DNA of 14,223 nt from Ilumatobacteraceae bacterium (GCA_016463105.1 JAEMRY010000021.1:1-14223), one strand, 5' to 3'. Numbered from the stretch's first letter, positions 1 through 7,608 are shown. Numbers and translations are program-made. Notes: generated by a model not told the origin, from the letters alone.

Positions 1-218
1 AGATCTGGTGAAACGCCGAGCCATGCCGCAACGAACGTGCGTGCTTCGTCGTGAAGTTTCGGCAGGGTAGTGCGAAAAAATAAATTTGGGTTGCTCTCTT
101 CGAGTTGTTGAATTTCGCGCTGGGCAGAAGCAACGATTTTCGGCACTGCGCCAAATGAACCGTGATTTAGATGTGCGATCTGCGGTTCAAGGCTCCACAT
201 CTCACGATATTTGTTCAC
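1..218 (-). CDS. Class V aminotransferase-fold PLP enzyme, isopenicillin N epimerase-like (N-terminal 72 residues only)
   Basis: This is a partial gene whose remainder lies beyond the left edge of the window. The translation contains HLNHGSFGAVP at about residues 16-26, followed by NPNLFFRTTLPKL and an FVAAWLGVSPD segment. These match the N-terminal signature of the isopenicillin N epimerase/cysteine desulfurase-like branch of class V PLP-dependent enzymes. The PLP lysine would lie outside the window, so activity cannot be judged. I chose the GTG at 218 because a TAGCGT box ends 7 nt upstream and because the family usually has a few residues before the LNHG motif; an in-frame TTG at 224 and ATG at 200 are alternatives. 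It follows the CapA-like gene by 37 bp on the same strand. Family members act as epimerases, desulfurases or lyases, so the substrate is unknown. Confidence 0.8.
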   Translation of the reverse strand, partial: MNKYREMWSLEPQIAHLNHGSFGAVPKIVASAQREIQQLEESNPNLFFRTTLPKLHDEARTFVAAWLGVSPD

Positions 219-225
219 GCCCAAG

Positions 226-231
226 ACGCTA
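226..231 (-). promoter_or_regulatory. Possible -10 box (TAGCGT) for the PLP-enzyme gene
   Basis: On the minus strand TAGCGT lies 7 nt before the GTG at 218. This is close to the TANNNT-6 nt-start geometry seen at other unit heads in the window. It would allow the PLP-enzyme gene to be transcribed apart from the CapA-like gene. No clear -35 was found, and hexamers of this kind occur by chance, so support is weak. Confidence 0.3.
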
Positions 232-255
232 ACCGCTGGCGATTTATCTGCACAG

Positions 256-1452
256 TTATTTGGCGATGAAGTCGCCGAGCACTTTTGTCGTGCGCTTGAG
301 CGACTGTTGAAGTTCGGCGCGAGTTGAACCTGTGATGTCGTTGTTTTTTAGGTCATCGAGCACTGAGCGAATTTGCCAGCCCGAAATGCGATCAACCCAA
401 GTCGGTATAACAACTGGTTGATTGACGATGACCTTGCCGTCAGGTTGCAGTGTGATTTTTGTTGTGACAATCGCACCGTCTTGTGTGCTGGCCGGCCATG
501 GTGGATCTTTTGGCACTGTGGGCATATTGGATAAAAAATTTCCAAGTCCGTAGATAACCCAAGTGTCGTTGACCTTCTTTATCGGTTGTAAGACATGAGC
601 ATGACTGCCAATAATCAGATTAACTTCACCAGATTTTGTGATTTCGTCAGCGATCTTTTGTTGAAACGAACTTGGAGCCGTCTCGCGTTCGTTTCCCCAG
701 TGCATGCTGACGAGCACAACCTGCGCGCCAAGTTCGCGGGCTAGATGCGAGTCACGCACGATGCGATCTGAATCTATTAATGCTGAACGCCAGGTTTCGC
801 CGTTGGCAGCAGCTAGTCCGTTGTAACTAAATGTGTATGACATGTGCGCAACTTTGATGCCGTTCACCTCAAAAACATTTGGTTCAATCTCGATTGGAGT
901 GCGAGCCATTCCAGTATGTGAGATACCAACACGGTCAAGAGCATCCAGAGTTGTGTCGATACCACGTGTGCCACGATCCATTGCATGATTGCTGGCGGTG
1001 CTACAACGGTCGTAACCGGCGTCTGCGAGCGCATCAGTGATTTCGATTGGCACACCAAAGAATGGATATGTAGATAGTTCTTCGTCTGGCGGGGCGATTG
1101 GTGTTTCAAGATGGCATATCGCCAGATCGACACTCGAAAGAATCGGCTTGACTAATGCAAACATCGGGCGAAAGTCGTAGCCGGTTGTGTCGCCCGTAGC
1201 CGCGGCATTGCGCTGCGCACCGCGCCATAACGGGCTGTGTGGCAATGTGTCGCCACTGACTGCAATCGTGAAAGAAAAATCGCTTTCCAAAGTACTAGAA
1301 GTACTAGTAGTAGTAGAAGTAGTAACCGCAGTGCTGGGTACAACAGTTTCGATTGTTGTGCTTATTGAATCAGAGGTGACCAAACTAGGCGAGCCTGATG
1401 TGCACGAGCCCAATACGAAAATTGCAACGCAGAATTTAATTGACCGTTGCAA
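256..1452 (-). CDS. CapA/PgsA-family metallophosphatase-like lipoprotein
   Basis: The 398-residue product starts with a short lipoprotein signal (hydrophobic CVAIFVLGSC, lipobox LGSC, Cys17). A Ser/Thr-rich linker at about residues 18-57 leads to a calcineurin-like CapA domain. Visible family motifs are SGDTLPHS (66-73), HLETPIA (114-120), ASNHAMDRG (153-161), SMHWGNE (249-255), GSHAHVLQ (282-289) and GLGNFLSN (302-309), which supply the Asp/Asn/His ligands of this fold. CapA/PgsA proteins take part in poly-gamma-glutamate capsule synthesis, but many homologues occur without capBC, and none of those genes is visible here, so the true substrate is open. The start is a TTG: an in-frame TAG lies six codons upstream, and later starts would remove the signal peptide. 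It is a membrane-anchored extracytoplasmic protein, 39 bp downstream of the amidohydrolase gene and probably cotranscribed. Confidence 0.88.
   Translation of the reverse strand: MQRSIKFCVAIFVLGSCTSGSPSLVTSDSISTTIETVVPSTAVTTSTTTSTSSTLESDFSFTIAVSGDTLPHSPLWRGAQRNAAATGDTTGYDFRPMFALVKPILSSVDLAICHLETPIAPPDEELSTYPFFGVPIEITDALADAGYDRCSTASNHAMDRGTRGIDTTLDALDRVGISHTGMARTPIEIEPNVFEVNGIKVAHMSYTFSYNGLAAANGETWRSALIDSDRIVRDSHLARELGAQVVLVSMHWGNERETAPSSFQQKIADEITKSGEVNLIIGSHAHVLQPIKKVNDTWVIYGLGNFLSNMPTVPKDPPWPASTQDGAIVTTKITLQPDGKVIVNQPVVIPTWVDRISGWQIRSVLDDLKNNDITGSTRAELQQSLKRTTKVLGDFIAK
1291..1325. repeat. Trinucleotide-rich low-complexity tract in the lipoprotein linker
   Basis: The plus strand carries AGTACTAGA, GTACTAG and runs of TAG/AAG triplets. 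Read on the minus strand these encode Thr/Ser codons of the linker between lipid anchor and catalytic domain. Its period of three keeps the frame, so length changes would only alter the tether. This is ordinary for surface lipoproteins. Confidence 0.6.
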
Positions 1453-1491
1453 AAATCTGCTCGTTTCTAAACGCAGTTTGAGAATTGTGAT

Positions 1492-3213
1492 TTATGCCTG
1501 TGGGCCGCGTATAAGTTTTCCTGGCAACTCGCCAGTGAACTCATCGTGGTCAACAGTTTGTATGCCATTAACAAGAGTTGCAACATAACCGCGCGCAGTT
1601 TGAACAAGTCGACGACCTTTTGCAGGCAAATCAAAGACGACTTTTGGATTATCAAACCCGAGTGATTCAAAATCAATCACATTGATATCTGCACGCAAAC
1701 CAGGCACGATTGCTCCGCGATCAAGCAGCCCATGCAACTCGGCGGTGTCGCGCGTTTGGCGTTTGACCATGTGCTCGAGTTCAAGTCTTGGGCCACGCTC
1801 GCGGTCTCGCACCCAGTGAGTCAACATGAATGTCGGCATGCCTCCATCGCAGATCACGCCGCAGTGCGCGCCAGCATCGCTCAGCCCGTTACGAGTATTT
1901 GGATGCTGCAACAATTTATGAGTCATTGATAAATCGCCGTATGCATAATTTAAAAACGGACGATAAATCATGCCGGTGCCACCACCCGAAAGCAAGTGAT
2001 CAATGATTACTTCAAAAGGCAATCTGCCTGTTCGAGACGCAATGCCCGCAACTGATTGCTCGCGAGTCGGTTCGTAATCGATTGTTGCTGAAGTAATCGG
2101 AAACATCGTGTGAAAATTATCGCCAACAAATTGTTGAAAGAAACGATGTGTTGGCTGCTCTTGAGTTAGCCGTTCGCGACGAGCAGGCTCTGCAAGTGCA
2201 ATCGCTCGTTGAGCAATCGGCAAATTTGCCACTTCGGTATATGCATTGTGCATCATCAGTGGGTGGACAGTGCCCTGTAAGAACATAATTAAACCGATGC
2301 TGCGACCAGCAACTTGTGCTTCTATTTTTTCACCTAAGCGCGCCGACTCTTCGATTAGAGCGAGAGTCTCGCGCCACAACTCAGCGTCATCGGCAGGTTG
2401 ATTTAAGTTAATGCTCATTTTCACTCCGGTGCGTCGCGTCAGTTCGCGCATCCAACCCCATTCATCGCCAGGCACTCGCCAATGTTCTGCAGCCATCTGA
2501 AATATTCCGTGACCAGCACGACGGATTCCTTCGGCGATGCCATACAACTCATCAGGTTGAGCACTCGTTCCAGGCACGTATTCGCCGTTTTTGCTTTTAT
2601 GCAAAGAAGTTCGCGAAGTTGAAAAGCCAAGAGCACCAGCGCGCAACGCTTGCTCAGTCAGCTGAGACATTTTGTCGATGTCATCAGGTGTTGCATTTTC
2701 ATTATTCGCACCGCGATCACCCATGACAAACGCACGAAGTGCACCGTGACCAATTTGTGCTCCGAGATCAATCACGCGCTTGCGTCGGTCGAGTGCGTCG
2801 AGATATTCAGGAAACGACTCCCAATCCCATTTGATTCCTTCGGTCATCGCGGCACCAGGGATATCTTCGACACCTTCCATCAATTCGATTAACCATTCGT
2901 GTCGTTCAGGAACTGCTGGTGCAAAACCCACGCCGCAGTTTCCCATCACTGCAGTTGTTACACCGTGCCAACTGCTAGGTGTCAACCATGGATCCCAAGT
3001 TGCTTGCGCGTCGTAATGTGTATGCACATCTACCCAACCTGGCGCAACAAGCATCGCGTCGGCGTTAATTACATGTGCCGCATGTGCAGTGGATGCTTTT
3101 AACGCTGGAGTAATTTCTGTGATGAGTCCGTCTTTGATCACGATGTCTGCAGGTCGTTGTGGTGCACCAGTGCCGTCAACAAGTGATGCATCGCGGATCA
3201 CAGTTGTAGCCAT
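1492..3213 (-). CDS. N-acyl-D-amino-acid deacylase (D-aminoacylase)-family amidohydrolase
   Basis: The 573-residue protein has the layout of the amidohydrolase 3/D-aminoacylase group. An N-terminal beta-sandwich strand (VIRDASLVDGTGAP) precedes the metal motif DVHTHYDAQ at 62-70. HGVTTAVMGNCGVGFAP (83-99) carries Cys93, which bridges zinc in characterised D-aminoacylase. A C-terminal LSDAGAHCG (444-452) supplies the catalytic Asp446, and GLRADINVID (505-514) ends the sandwich. Family enzymes hydrolyse N-acyl-D-amino acids or related amides in the cytoplasm. The canonical histidines downstream of the Cys are hard to place here: the region around residues 228-246 reads AGHGIFQMAAEHW. The specificity is therefore uncertain. 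The ATG at 3213 is preceded by TAGGCT plus exactly 6 nt. It heads a minus-strand unit with the CapA-like and PLP-enzyme genes. Confidence 0.85.
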   Translation of the reverse strand: MATTVIRDASLVDGTGAPQRPADIVIKDGLITEITPALKASTAHAAHVINADAMLVAPGWVDVHTHYDAQATWDPWLTPSSWHGVTTAVMGNCGVGFAPAVPERHEWLIELMEGVEDIPGAAMTEGIKWDWESFPEYLDALDRRKRVIDLGAQIGHGALRAFVMGDRGANNENATPDDIDKMSQLTEQALRAGALGFSTSRTSLHKSKNGEYVPGTSAQPDELYGIAEGIRRAGHGIFQMAAEHWRVPGDEWGWMRELTRRTGVKMSINLNQPADDAELWRETLALIEESARLGEKIEAQVAGRSIGLIMFLQGTVHPLMMHNAYTEVANLPIAQRAIALAEPARRERLTQEQPTHRFFQQFVGDNFHTMFPITSATIDYEPTREQSVAGIASRTGRLPFEVIIDHLLSGGGTGMIYRPFLNYAYGDLSMTHKLLQHPNTRNGLSDAGAHCGVICDGGMPTFMLTHWVRDRERGPRLELEHMVKRQTRDTAELHGLLDRGAIVPGLRADINVIDFESLGFDNPKVVFDLPAKGRRLVQTARGYVATLVNGIQTVDHDEFTGELPGKLIRGPQA

Positions 3214-3219
3214 GAGCCA

Positions 3220-3225
3220 AGCCTA
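3220..3225 (-). promoter_or_regulatory. Leaderless-type -10 box (TAGGCT) of the amidohydrolase unit
   Basis: The minus strand reads TAGGCT-TGGCTC-ATG. With a hexamer ending at -7, the A of the start codon would be the transcription start, giving a leaderless mRNA. The identical hexamer with the same 6-nt spacing precedes tldD. No convincing -35 is visible. Confidence 0.6.
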
Positions 3226-3248
3226 GATGCGTAAGTTGGATGACGTAT

Positions 3249-3254
3249 TAGGGT
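3249..3254 (+). promoter_or_regulatory. Probable -10 box (TAGGGT) of the coxG-like gene
   Basis: TAGGGT ends 8 nt before the ATG at 3263, so the transcript would have no leader or one of about 2 nt. It lies 23 bp from the divergent TAGGCT box, leaving little room for separate -35 elements, so the two promoters may compete. Confidence 0.45.
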
Positions 3255-3262
3255 GTTTAGCC

Positions 3263-3901
3263 ATGGAGATTAATAATTCATTCGAAGTAAAGGCCCCGAT
3301 TGATGTTGCATGGGCAACGCTTACAGATTTAGCCCGAATTGCGCCATGTTTGCCAGGTGCGACGCTGACCAGCGTCGAAGGTGACATATATAAGGGTCAC
3401 GTAACTGTGAAGGTTGGGCCAATTGTCGCCAAGTTTGGTGGCCAAGCAATCTTTCAAGAACGAAACGACACAGAACACCGTGCCGTATTAAAAGGTGATG
3501 GTCGAGATTCAACCGGCAAGGGCAACGCGTCGGCAATAATCACTGCCCAACTTGAAGTTGTCGACGCCAACACAACTCGTTGCACAGTGACTACTGACTT
3601 GACGATCACGGGCAAAATCGCACAGTTTGGTCGTGGTGCACTTGCCGATGTCAGCGACAAGTTGCTTAAACAGTTCGTGATCAATCTTGAGACCACAGTG
3701 TTATCGCAAGAAATAAGCAAAACTGAAGTAACGACTGATTTAATAGTCGAAAATAAGTTGGTTCAGAATACGCTCGTCGAAAATGCACCGCTGAATTTGC
3801 TTGGCTCCACCGGCTTGTCACTCGCTTTGCCAATCCTCAAGCGCATCGCACCAGTTTTAATTCTCGTGGCTGCTGTAATCGCCTGGTTCGTTACGCGCTA
3901 A
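3263..3901 (+). CDS. CoxG-type SRPBCC-domain protein with C-terminal membrane anchor
   Basis: The 212-residue protein opens with MEINNSFEVKAPIDVAW and continues with LPGATL, YKGHVTVKVGPI and FGRGALADVSDKLLKQF. These are hallmarks of the carbon monoxide dehydrogenase subunit G/SRPBCC family (residues 1-145). A variable linker (about 146-185) is followed by a single hydrophobic segment (PVLILVAAVIAWFV, about 196-209) next to the C-terminus. CoxG proteins of Cox clusters recruit molybdenum hydroxylases to the membrane. No coxL, coxM or coxS gene is present here, so this copy may bind a lipid or cofactor for another oxidoreductase. An upstream in-frame ATG at 3227 would add 12 atypical residues and leave only 13 bp to the divergent gene, so I chose 3263, where family homology begins. 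It is convergent with hisN, 18 bp apart, with no visible terminator hairpin. Confidence 0.85.
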   Translation: MEINNSFEVKAPIDVAWATLTDLARIAPCLPGATLTSVEGDIYKGHVTVKVGPIVAKFGGQAIFQERNDTEHRAVLKGDGRDSTGKGNASAIITAQLEVVDANTTRCTVTTDLTITGKIAQFGRGALADVSDKLLKQFVINLETTVLSQEISKTEVTTDLIVENKLVQNTLVENAPLNLLGSTGLSLALPILKRIAPVLILVAAVIAWFVTR

Positions 3902-3919
3902 AACGCACGCAGCTAAAAA

Positions 3920-4693
3920 CTATTTTGGCAAATAGGCGAGTATTGCATCGTGCAACAGTGAGTTAGAAGTAATTAATGAGTTCGCACGCCAGTCAGGTGT
4001 GCCGATGCGATCGCTAAATTTGCCACCGGCTTCTTGAACAATCGGCACAAGCGCCGCGATGTCATATGGCGCTAAACCGATACTGTCGATTGCGACATCA
4101 ACAGCACCTTGGGCGACCAACATGTGTTGCCAGAAATCGCCATATCCGCGCACGCGAGAAACATCTTGTTGTAATTGTGTAAGTGCGGGCGTCGCACCGA
4201 GTGCGTCCCATCCCTTGTTTGCGGTGATGCTCAAACTTGCACGGCGCAATGTGTCGACTTTGCTGACACGAATCGGTGACGAATTATAAAACGCCCCGCC
4301 GCCGACATAAGCCCACCAGCGCATTTGAAGTGCAGGCGCCGAAACGACACTCAGCACAGGCACATTGTTTTCGACGAGTGCAATCAATGACGCCCACACC
4401 GGCACGCCATGCACGAAATTGCTTGTGCCATCAATTGGATCAATCACCCACTGAAACTTTGCATCGCTTGGCCCGACGATGCCGTGCTCTTCACCGTAGA
4501 CACTGTGACTTGGCCGCTCGGCGAGCAAAATATTTGTTATCGCAGTCTCAGTCGCACGATCTATTTCGGTCACTTCACTTTTGTCGGCTTTGCGCTCGAC
4601 AGTAAAAGTGCGAGCGTTGAAGCCAGCAAGGCTTACTGCATCAGCAGCGTCGGCTAACCGAATCGCCAGTGCAAGTTCGTCAGCCAAATTCAT
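3920..4693 (-). CDS. hisN: Inositol monophosphatase-family phosphatase, probable histidinol-phosphatase
   Basis: The 257-residue protein has the IMPase metal-site motifs GEEHG (67-71, Glu68/Glu69), WVIDPIDGTSNFVHG (82-96, Asp85 and Asp88) and a C-terminal LAPYDIAAL carrying the third-site Asp. The stretch RGYGDFWQHMLVAQGAVDVAID, followed by VPIVQEAGGKF, resembles actinobacterial HisN (histidinol-phosphate phosphatase, histidine synthesis) more than SuhB or CysQ. Activity on inositol phosphates cannot be excluded. The start ATG lies 7 nt after the dxs stop with no clear Shine-Dalgarno sequence. The minus strand there reads AATAAT-TTAGAA-ATG, which could be an internal leaderless-type promoter inside the dxs stop region. 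It is the last gene of the PAP2-dxs-hisN unit; no other his genes are in view. Confidence 0.8.
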   Translation of the reverse strand: MNLADELALAIRLADAADAVSLAGFNARTFTVERKADKSEVTEIDRATETAITNILLAERPSHSVYGEEHGIVGPSDAKFQWVIDPIDGTSNFVHGVPVWASLIALVENNVPVLSVVSAPALQMRWWAYVGGGAFYNSSPIRVSKVDTLRRASLSITANKGWDALGATPALTQLQQDVSRVRGYGDFWQHMLVAQGAVDVAIDSIGLAPYDIAALVPIVQEAGGKFSDRIGTPDWRANSLITSNSLLHDAILAYLPK

Positions 4694-4700
4694 TTCTAAA

Positions 4701-6680
4701 TTATTCTGAAGTCACGGTTGCAAGTTTTGTGATGGTTTCAACAAGTGAGTCAGCGTCAAGACCGAATTGTTTTAAAATTGCAGCAGGTTTGGCCTGAGGC
4801 GTGAACTTAGTTGGTAATCCAAGAATCTCGATTCGAGGATGAACTGATCCTTCGATGTTGTTTACTGCATCGGCGAGCATCATTCCGATGCCACCATCTC
4901 GAATGCCATCTTCAATAGTTACGACAACACAATGCTTAGATGCATCGCTGATCATCTGCAGATCTGCTGGCACGCAACAACGAACGTCCCATAAGGTGAT
5001 TTCAATACCTCGTTCTTTAAGTATGTCCACTGCTTTTTCGGCGGCGTCAACCATTTTGCCGATTGCTAAAACACAAACATTTGGCACGCCAGAGGTTCGC
5101 AATTTGCGAGCCTGCAAACCAGAACCAACTTCTTGCTCACTGACAATTCTGGCCAAGCCTTTTGGATAACGAATCGCCACAGGGCCAGAGTCTGCGAGTG
5201 CAACTGAATCTTCGAGCATCTTGGCTAAATCTTGTGCACTTGACGGTGCGAATAGTCGCATGCCCGGCACTTTAGAAAGTATCGCCATATCAAAAATGCC
5301 GTTATGACTTGGGCCATCGTCGCCAGTAATGCCGGCGCGGTCTAAACAAAAAATTACTGGCAAGCGGTGTAACGCAACATCGTAAACAACTTGATCCCAC
5401 GCACGATTGAGAAATGTCGAATACAACGCAATAACTGGCCGCAGCCCACCCATTGCCATGCCTGCTGCTGCAGTTACGGCGTGTTGTTCGGCAATACCAA
5501 CATCTATAAAACGATCAGGAAAGCGCGACTGAAACGGCAACAAACCTGTTGGTCCAGGCATCGCGGCGGTAATTGCAATCACGCGTGCATCTTGTTCGGC
5601 AATTTTGATTATCGAATCTGCAAATACTTGGGTGTACCCAGTCGGCAAAGATTTTGGTGGACCCGTAACCGGATCAAAAATTGGTGCATCGTGCAAATTC
5701 TTCTCATCGTCGTCTTCTGCTGGCGGGTAGCCACGACCTTTTTGTGTGATCACATGAATCACTAACGGTCCTTCTTCGACGCGTAATGTTGCCGATTTTA
5801 AAGCGTGTTCGAGTTCTTCTTGATCGTGACCATCTATTGGTCCGATGTAGCGAACACCGAGTGCTTCAAAAAAAGCAGTTGGTTGCAAGTATTCGCGAAT
5901 GCCAGCTTTGAATGCTTCAAGGCCACGTTCAGCCTGTTGACCAACAATCGGCAACTCGTAAAGAAATTTTTCGAGTTTGCGTTGACGACGAACATAAACC
6001 GGGTTCAACCGAATATCTGTGAGCGCGCGCGAAAGTTTTTTTGTAAGTCGATCTTGTGGGCGAGTCATGCCATCTGTTGTGTCGAGTGCGTTGGGCGCTG
6101 TGCTCACGCTAATTGGGCTCGTTAAGTTAGAAATTGTCGGTGCATACGAGCGACCGTTGTCATTCAGCACGATGATCACGCGACGCTTCGAGTGACCAAG
6201 ATTGTTCAGCGCTTCATAGGCCATGCCGCCTGTCAGTGAACCGTCACCAATCACTGCAACAATGTGTCGGTGACTCGATGTTTCAGAAACGTCGCGTGCA
6301 ACGGCGAGTCCGTATGCATAACTCAAAACAGTTGATGCGTGACTATTTTCTATGAAGTCATGCACACTTTCTTCGCGACTTGGATAGCCCGAGATACCAC
6401 CGGCTTGTCGCAAAGTACTAAACCCCCCACGACGACCAGTAACAATTTTGTGCACATAAGCCTGATGACCTGTGTCCCACAAAATTGCATCTCGCGGAGA
6501 TTCAAAAACTCGGTGTAGAGCGAGTGTCAGTTCTACCGCTCCTAAATTAGAACCAAGATGTCCACTATTTTTTGCAACCGATTCAACAATGAAATCACGA
6601 ATTTCGCTGGACAATTCGGCGAGTTGCTCGTAGGTTAAGTTCGCAAGATCACTTGGTTGTCGAATATCTGAGAGCGCCAT
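4701..6680 (-). CDS. dxs: 1-deoxy-D-xylulose-5-phosphate synthase
   Basis: This enzyme condenses pyruvate and glyceraldehyde 3-phosphate, the first step of the MEP isoprenoid pathway, using thiamine diphosphate in the cytoplasm. The 659-residue product contains SGHLGSNLGAVELTLALH (39-56), the ThDP motif GDGSLTGG...NDNGRSYAPT (145-182), GPIDGHD (280-286), DVGIAEQHAVTAAAGMAMGG (393-412, catalytic Glu398) and DRAGITGDDGPSHNG (447-461). It is about 20-40 residues longer than usual. The excess lies at about 184-247, where roughly 64 residues replace about 34, in a loop known to be flexible in Dxs. The start is the ATG at 6680, where homology to Dxs N-termini begins. The frame stays open to 6791, but those 37 residues overlap the PAP2 gene. 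The stop is 7 nt before hisN. Confidence 0.96.
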   Translation of the reverse strand: MALSDIRQPSDLANLTYEQLAELSSEIRDFIVESVAKNSGHLGSNLGAVELTLALHRVFESPRDAILWDTGHQAYVHKIVTGRRGGFSTLRQAGGISGYPSREESVHDFIENSHASTVLSYAYGLAVARDVSETSSHRHIVAVIGDGSLTGGMAYEALNNLGHSKRRVIIVLNDNGRSYAPTISNLTSPISVSTAPNALDTTDGMTRPQDRLTKKLSRALTDIRLNPVYVRRQRKLEKFLYELPIVGQQAERGLEAFKAGIREYLQPTAFFEALGVRYIGPIDGHDQEELEHALKSATLRVEEGPLVIHVITQKGRGYPPAEDDDEKNLHDAPIFDPVTGPPKSLPTGYTQVFADSIIKIAEQDARVIAITAAMPGPTGLLPFQSRFPDRFIDVGIAEQHAVTAAAGMAMGGLRPVIALYSTFLNRAWDQVVYDVALHRLPVIFCLDRAGITGDDGPSHNGIFDMAILSKVPGMRLFAPSSAQDLAKMLEDSVALADSGPVAIRYPKGLARIVSEQEVGSGLQARKLRTSGVPNVCVLAIGKMVDAAEKAVDILKERGIEITLWDVRCCVPADLQMISDASKHCVVVTIEDGIRDGGIGMMLADAVNNIEGSVHPRIEILGLPTKFTPQAKPAAILKQFGLDADSLVETITKLATVTSE

Positions 6681-6684
6681 AGCG

Positions 6685-6689
6685 CCCTT
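6685..6689 (-). promoter_or_regulatory. Ribosome binding site of dxs (AAGGG)
   Basis: On the minus strand AAGGG stands 4 nt before the ATG at 6680, within the 13-nt gap after the PAP2 stop. It supports this start over the upstream in-frame ATG at 6791. A TAGCGT hexamer ends 10 nt before the ATG and could be a weak internal promoter. Confidence 0.5.
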
Positions 6690-6693
6690 AACG

Positions 6694-7596
6694 CTAGTGC
6701 CGAGTTGTCGGATGAGTTCCGGCGATTTGGGATGCAATACGACCTTGGTTGAAATAATGAATTTCAGTTCCCATGAAATAAGCCACAGCAAACGCTATTA
6801 ATCCACCAACTCCATCAATCCAAAAGTGATTGCCGGTAACGATAATGCACAACATTGTCACGCTCGGATAAATCAATAGCGCAAGACGCATCCATAATTT
6901 TCGTGCGATTGGCCAGAGGCCAAACGCACACCATGTCGCCCAACCAATATGTAGTGACGGCATTGCCGCATATTGATTAGTCAGTTTGCTCGCAGGCCCG
7001 CTGTCGAATGCCCATGGTCCACCGAATTCTTTTACTGTGTCGATAAAACCAAAATTTTCTGCATCGTTACGTGTGCGCAGTTCAGTAGTGATGCACTGAG
7101 CACCATAACCGGCGTCAGGGCATGGAGCATCGAGCAATCGGGGTGGCATTAACGGAAACAGTGAGAAGCCGATGATCGCGAGTGCGGTCATTATCGCGAG
7201 AGTATTTCGCCATTGACCGAAAACCGACGGTCGAAGTTTATAAAGTGCGATGAACACACCCAGTGTGACAAAAAAATGTGCAGTTCCATAATAGACATTC
7301 ATTGTTTTGATAAACCAAATGTGTGGCAAGAACCAATCCTGAATAGTTTCTTCGTGAAATAATCCAATCCACCGCTCAAAACGAATAACTCTTAGTGCAT
7401 TGGTGAATGCATGCTCGGGCACTGAGACACCTTCGACAAGCGTCGAACCAAATCGATTTCGAATCAGGGTGTAAATCGAATAGAAGGCACTGATGATCAG
7501 TGCTTCTTTCCACCACACCATCCGATGTTCAAAATCGACGGGCAAAAGTGGGCGACGACCACGTTTTTTGATTGTCTTCGAATTCGCATTATCCAC
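6694..7596 (-). CDS. PAP2-superfamily membrane enzyme, inositolphosphotransferase (Aur1/IPCS)-like
   Basis: The 300-residue protein has a basic N-terminus (KKRGRRP) and about six hydrophobic segments (around residues 31-45, 91-117, 131-150, 212-229, 236-254 and 260-276). It carries the C2-like motif QYAAMPSLHIGWATW (208-222, His216) and the C3-like motif VTGNHFWIDGVGG (253-265, His257 and Asp261). This pattern, with FPLMPPRLL and no KxxxxxxRP motif, fits the Aur1/inositolphosphotransferase branch of PAP2 more than plain phosphatidate phosphatases. These enzymes move or hydrolyse phospho-headgroups on lipids in the membrane. Substrates could be phosphatidylinositol-type lipids or polyprenyl phosphates; the sequence does not decide. 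The start is a GTG at 7596, preceded by TATTCT and exactly 6 nt. It is the first gene of the unit with dxs and hisN, divergent from tldD. Confidence 0.82.
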   Translation of the reverse strand: MDNANSKTIKKRGRRPLLPVDFEHRMVWWKEALIISAFYSIYTLIRNRFGSTLVEGVSVPEHAFTNALRVIRFERWIGLFHEETIQDWFLPHIWFIKTMNVYYGTAHFFVTLGVFIALYKLRPSVFGQWRNTLAIMTALAIIGFSLFPLMPPRLLDAPCPDAGYGAQCITTELRTRNDAENFGFIDTVKEFGGPWAFDSGPASKLTNQYAAMPSLHIGWATWCAFGLWPIARKLWMRLALLIYPSVTMLCIIVTGNHFWIDGVGGLIAFAVAYFMGTEIHYFNQGRIASQIAGTHPTTRH

Positions 7597-7602
7597 AATT
7601 AG

Positions 7603-7608
7603 AGAATA
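7603..7608 (-). promoter_or_regulatory. Leaderless-type -10 box (TATTCT) of the PAP2-dxs-hisN unit
   Basis: The minus strand reads TATTCT-CTAATT-GTG, placing transcription start on the GTG start codon. A -35-like TTCACA (plus positions 7624-7629) lies 15 bp upstream. It overlaps a -35-like TTGTGA used in the other direction for tldD. Confidence 0.6.

Noticed and set aside
1187..1588. A 133-codon plus-strand open frame spanning the lipoprotein and amidohydrolase genes
   Set aside because: It crosses two well-supported minus-strand genes and their gap, and its product shows no recognisable domain.
3227..3262. Twelve extra N-terminal residues on the CoxG-like protein
   Set aside because: Family homology begins at MEINNSF, and the candidate promoter box TAGGGT lies downstream of the upstream ATG.
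3902..3919. Terminator between the convergent coxG-like and hisN genes
   Set aside because: The 18-bp gap has no inverted repeat with a T-run on either strand.
5391..5765. A 124-codon plus-strand open frame opposite dxs
   Set aside because: Its product is a cysteine- and tryptophan-rich mix without family motifs, and the other strand encodes conserved Dxs sequence, so it is an antisense shadow.
6681..6791. A 37-residue N-terminal extension of Dxs
   Set aside because: It overlaps the conserved PAP2 gene and has no similarity to Dxs N-termini; AAGGG before the ATG at 6680 supports the shorter form.
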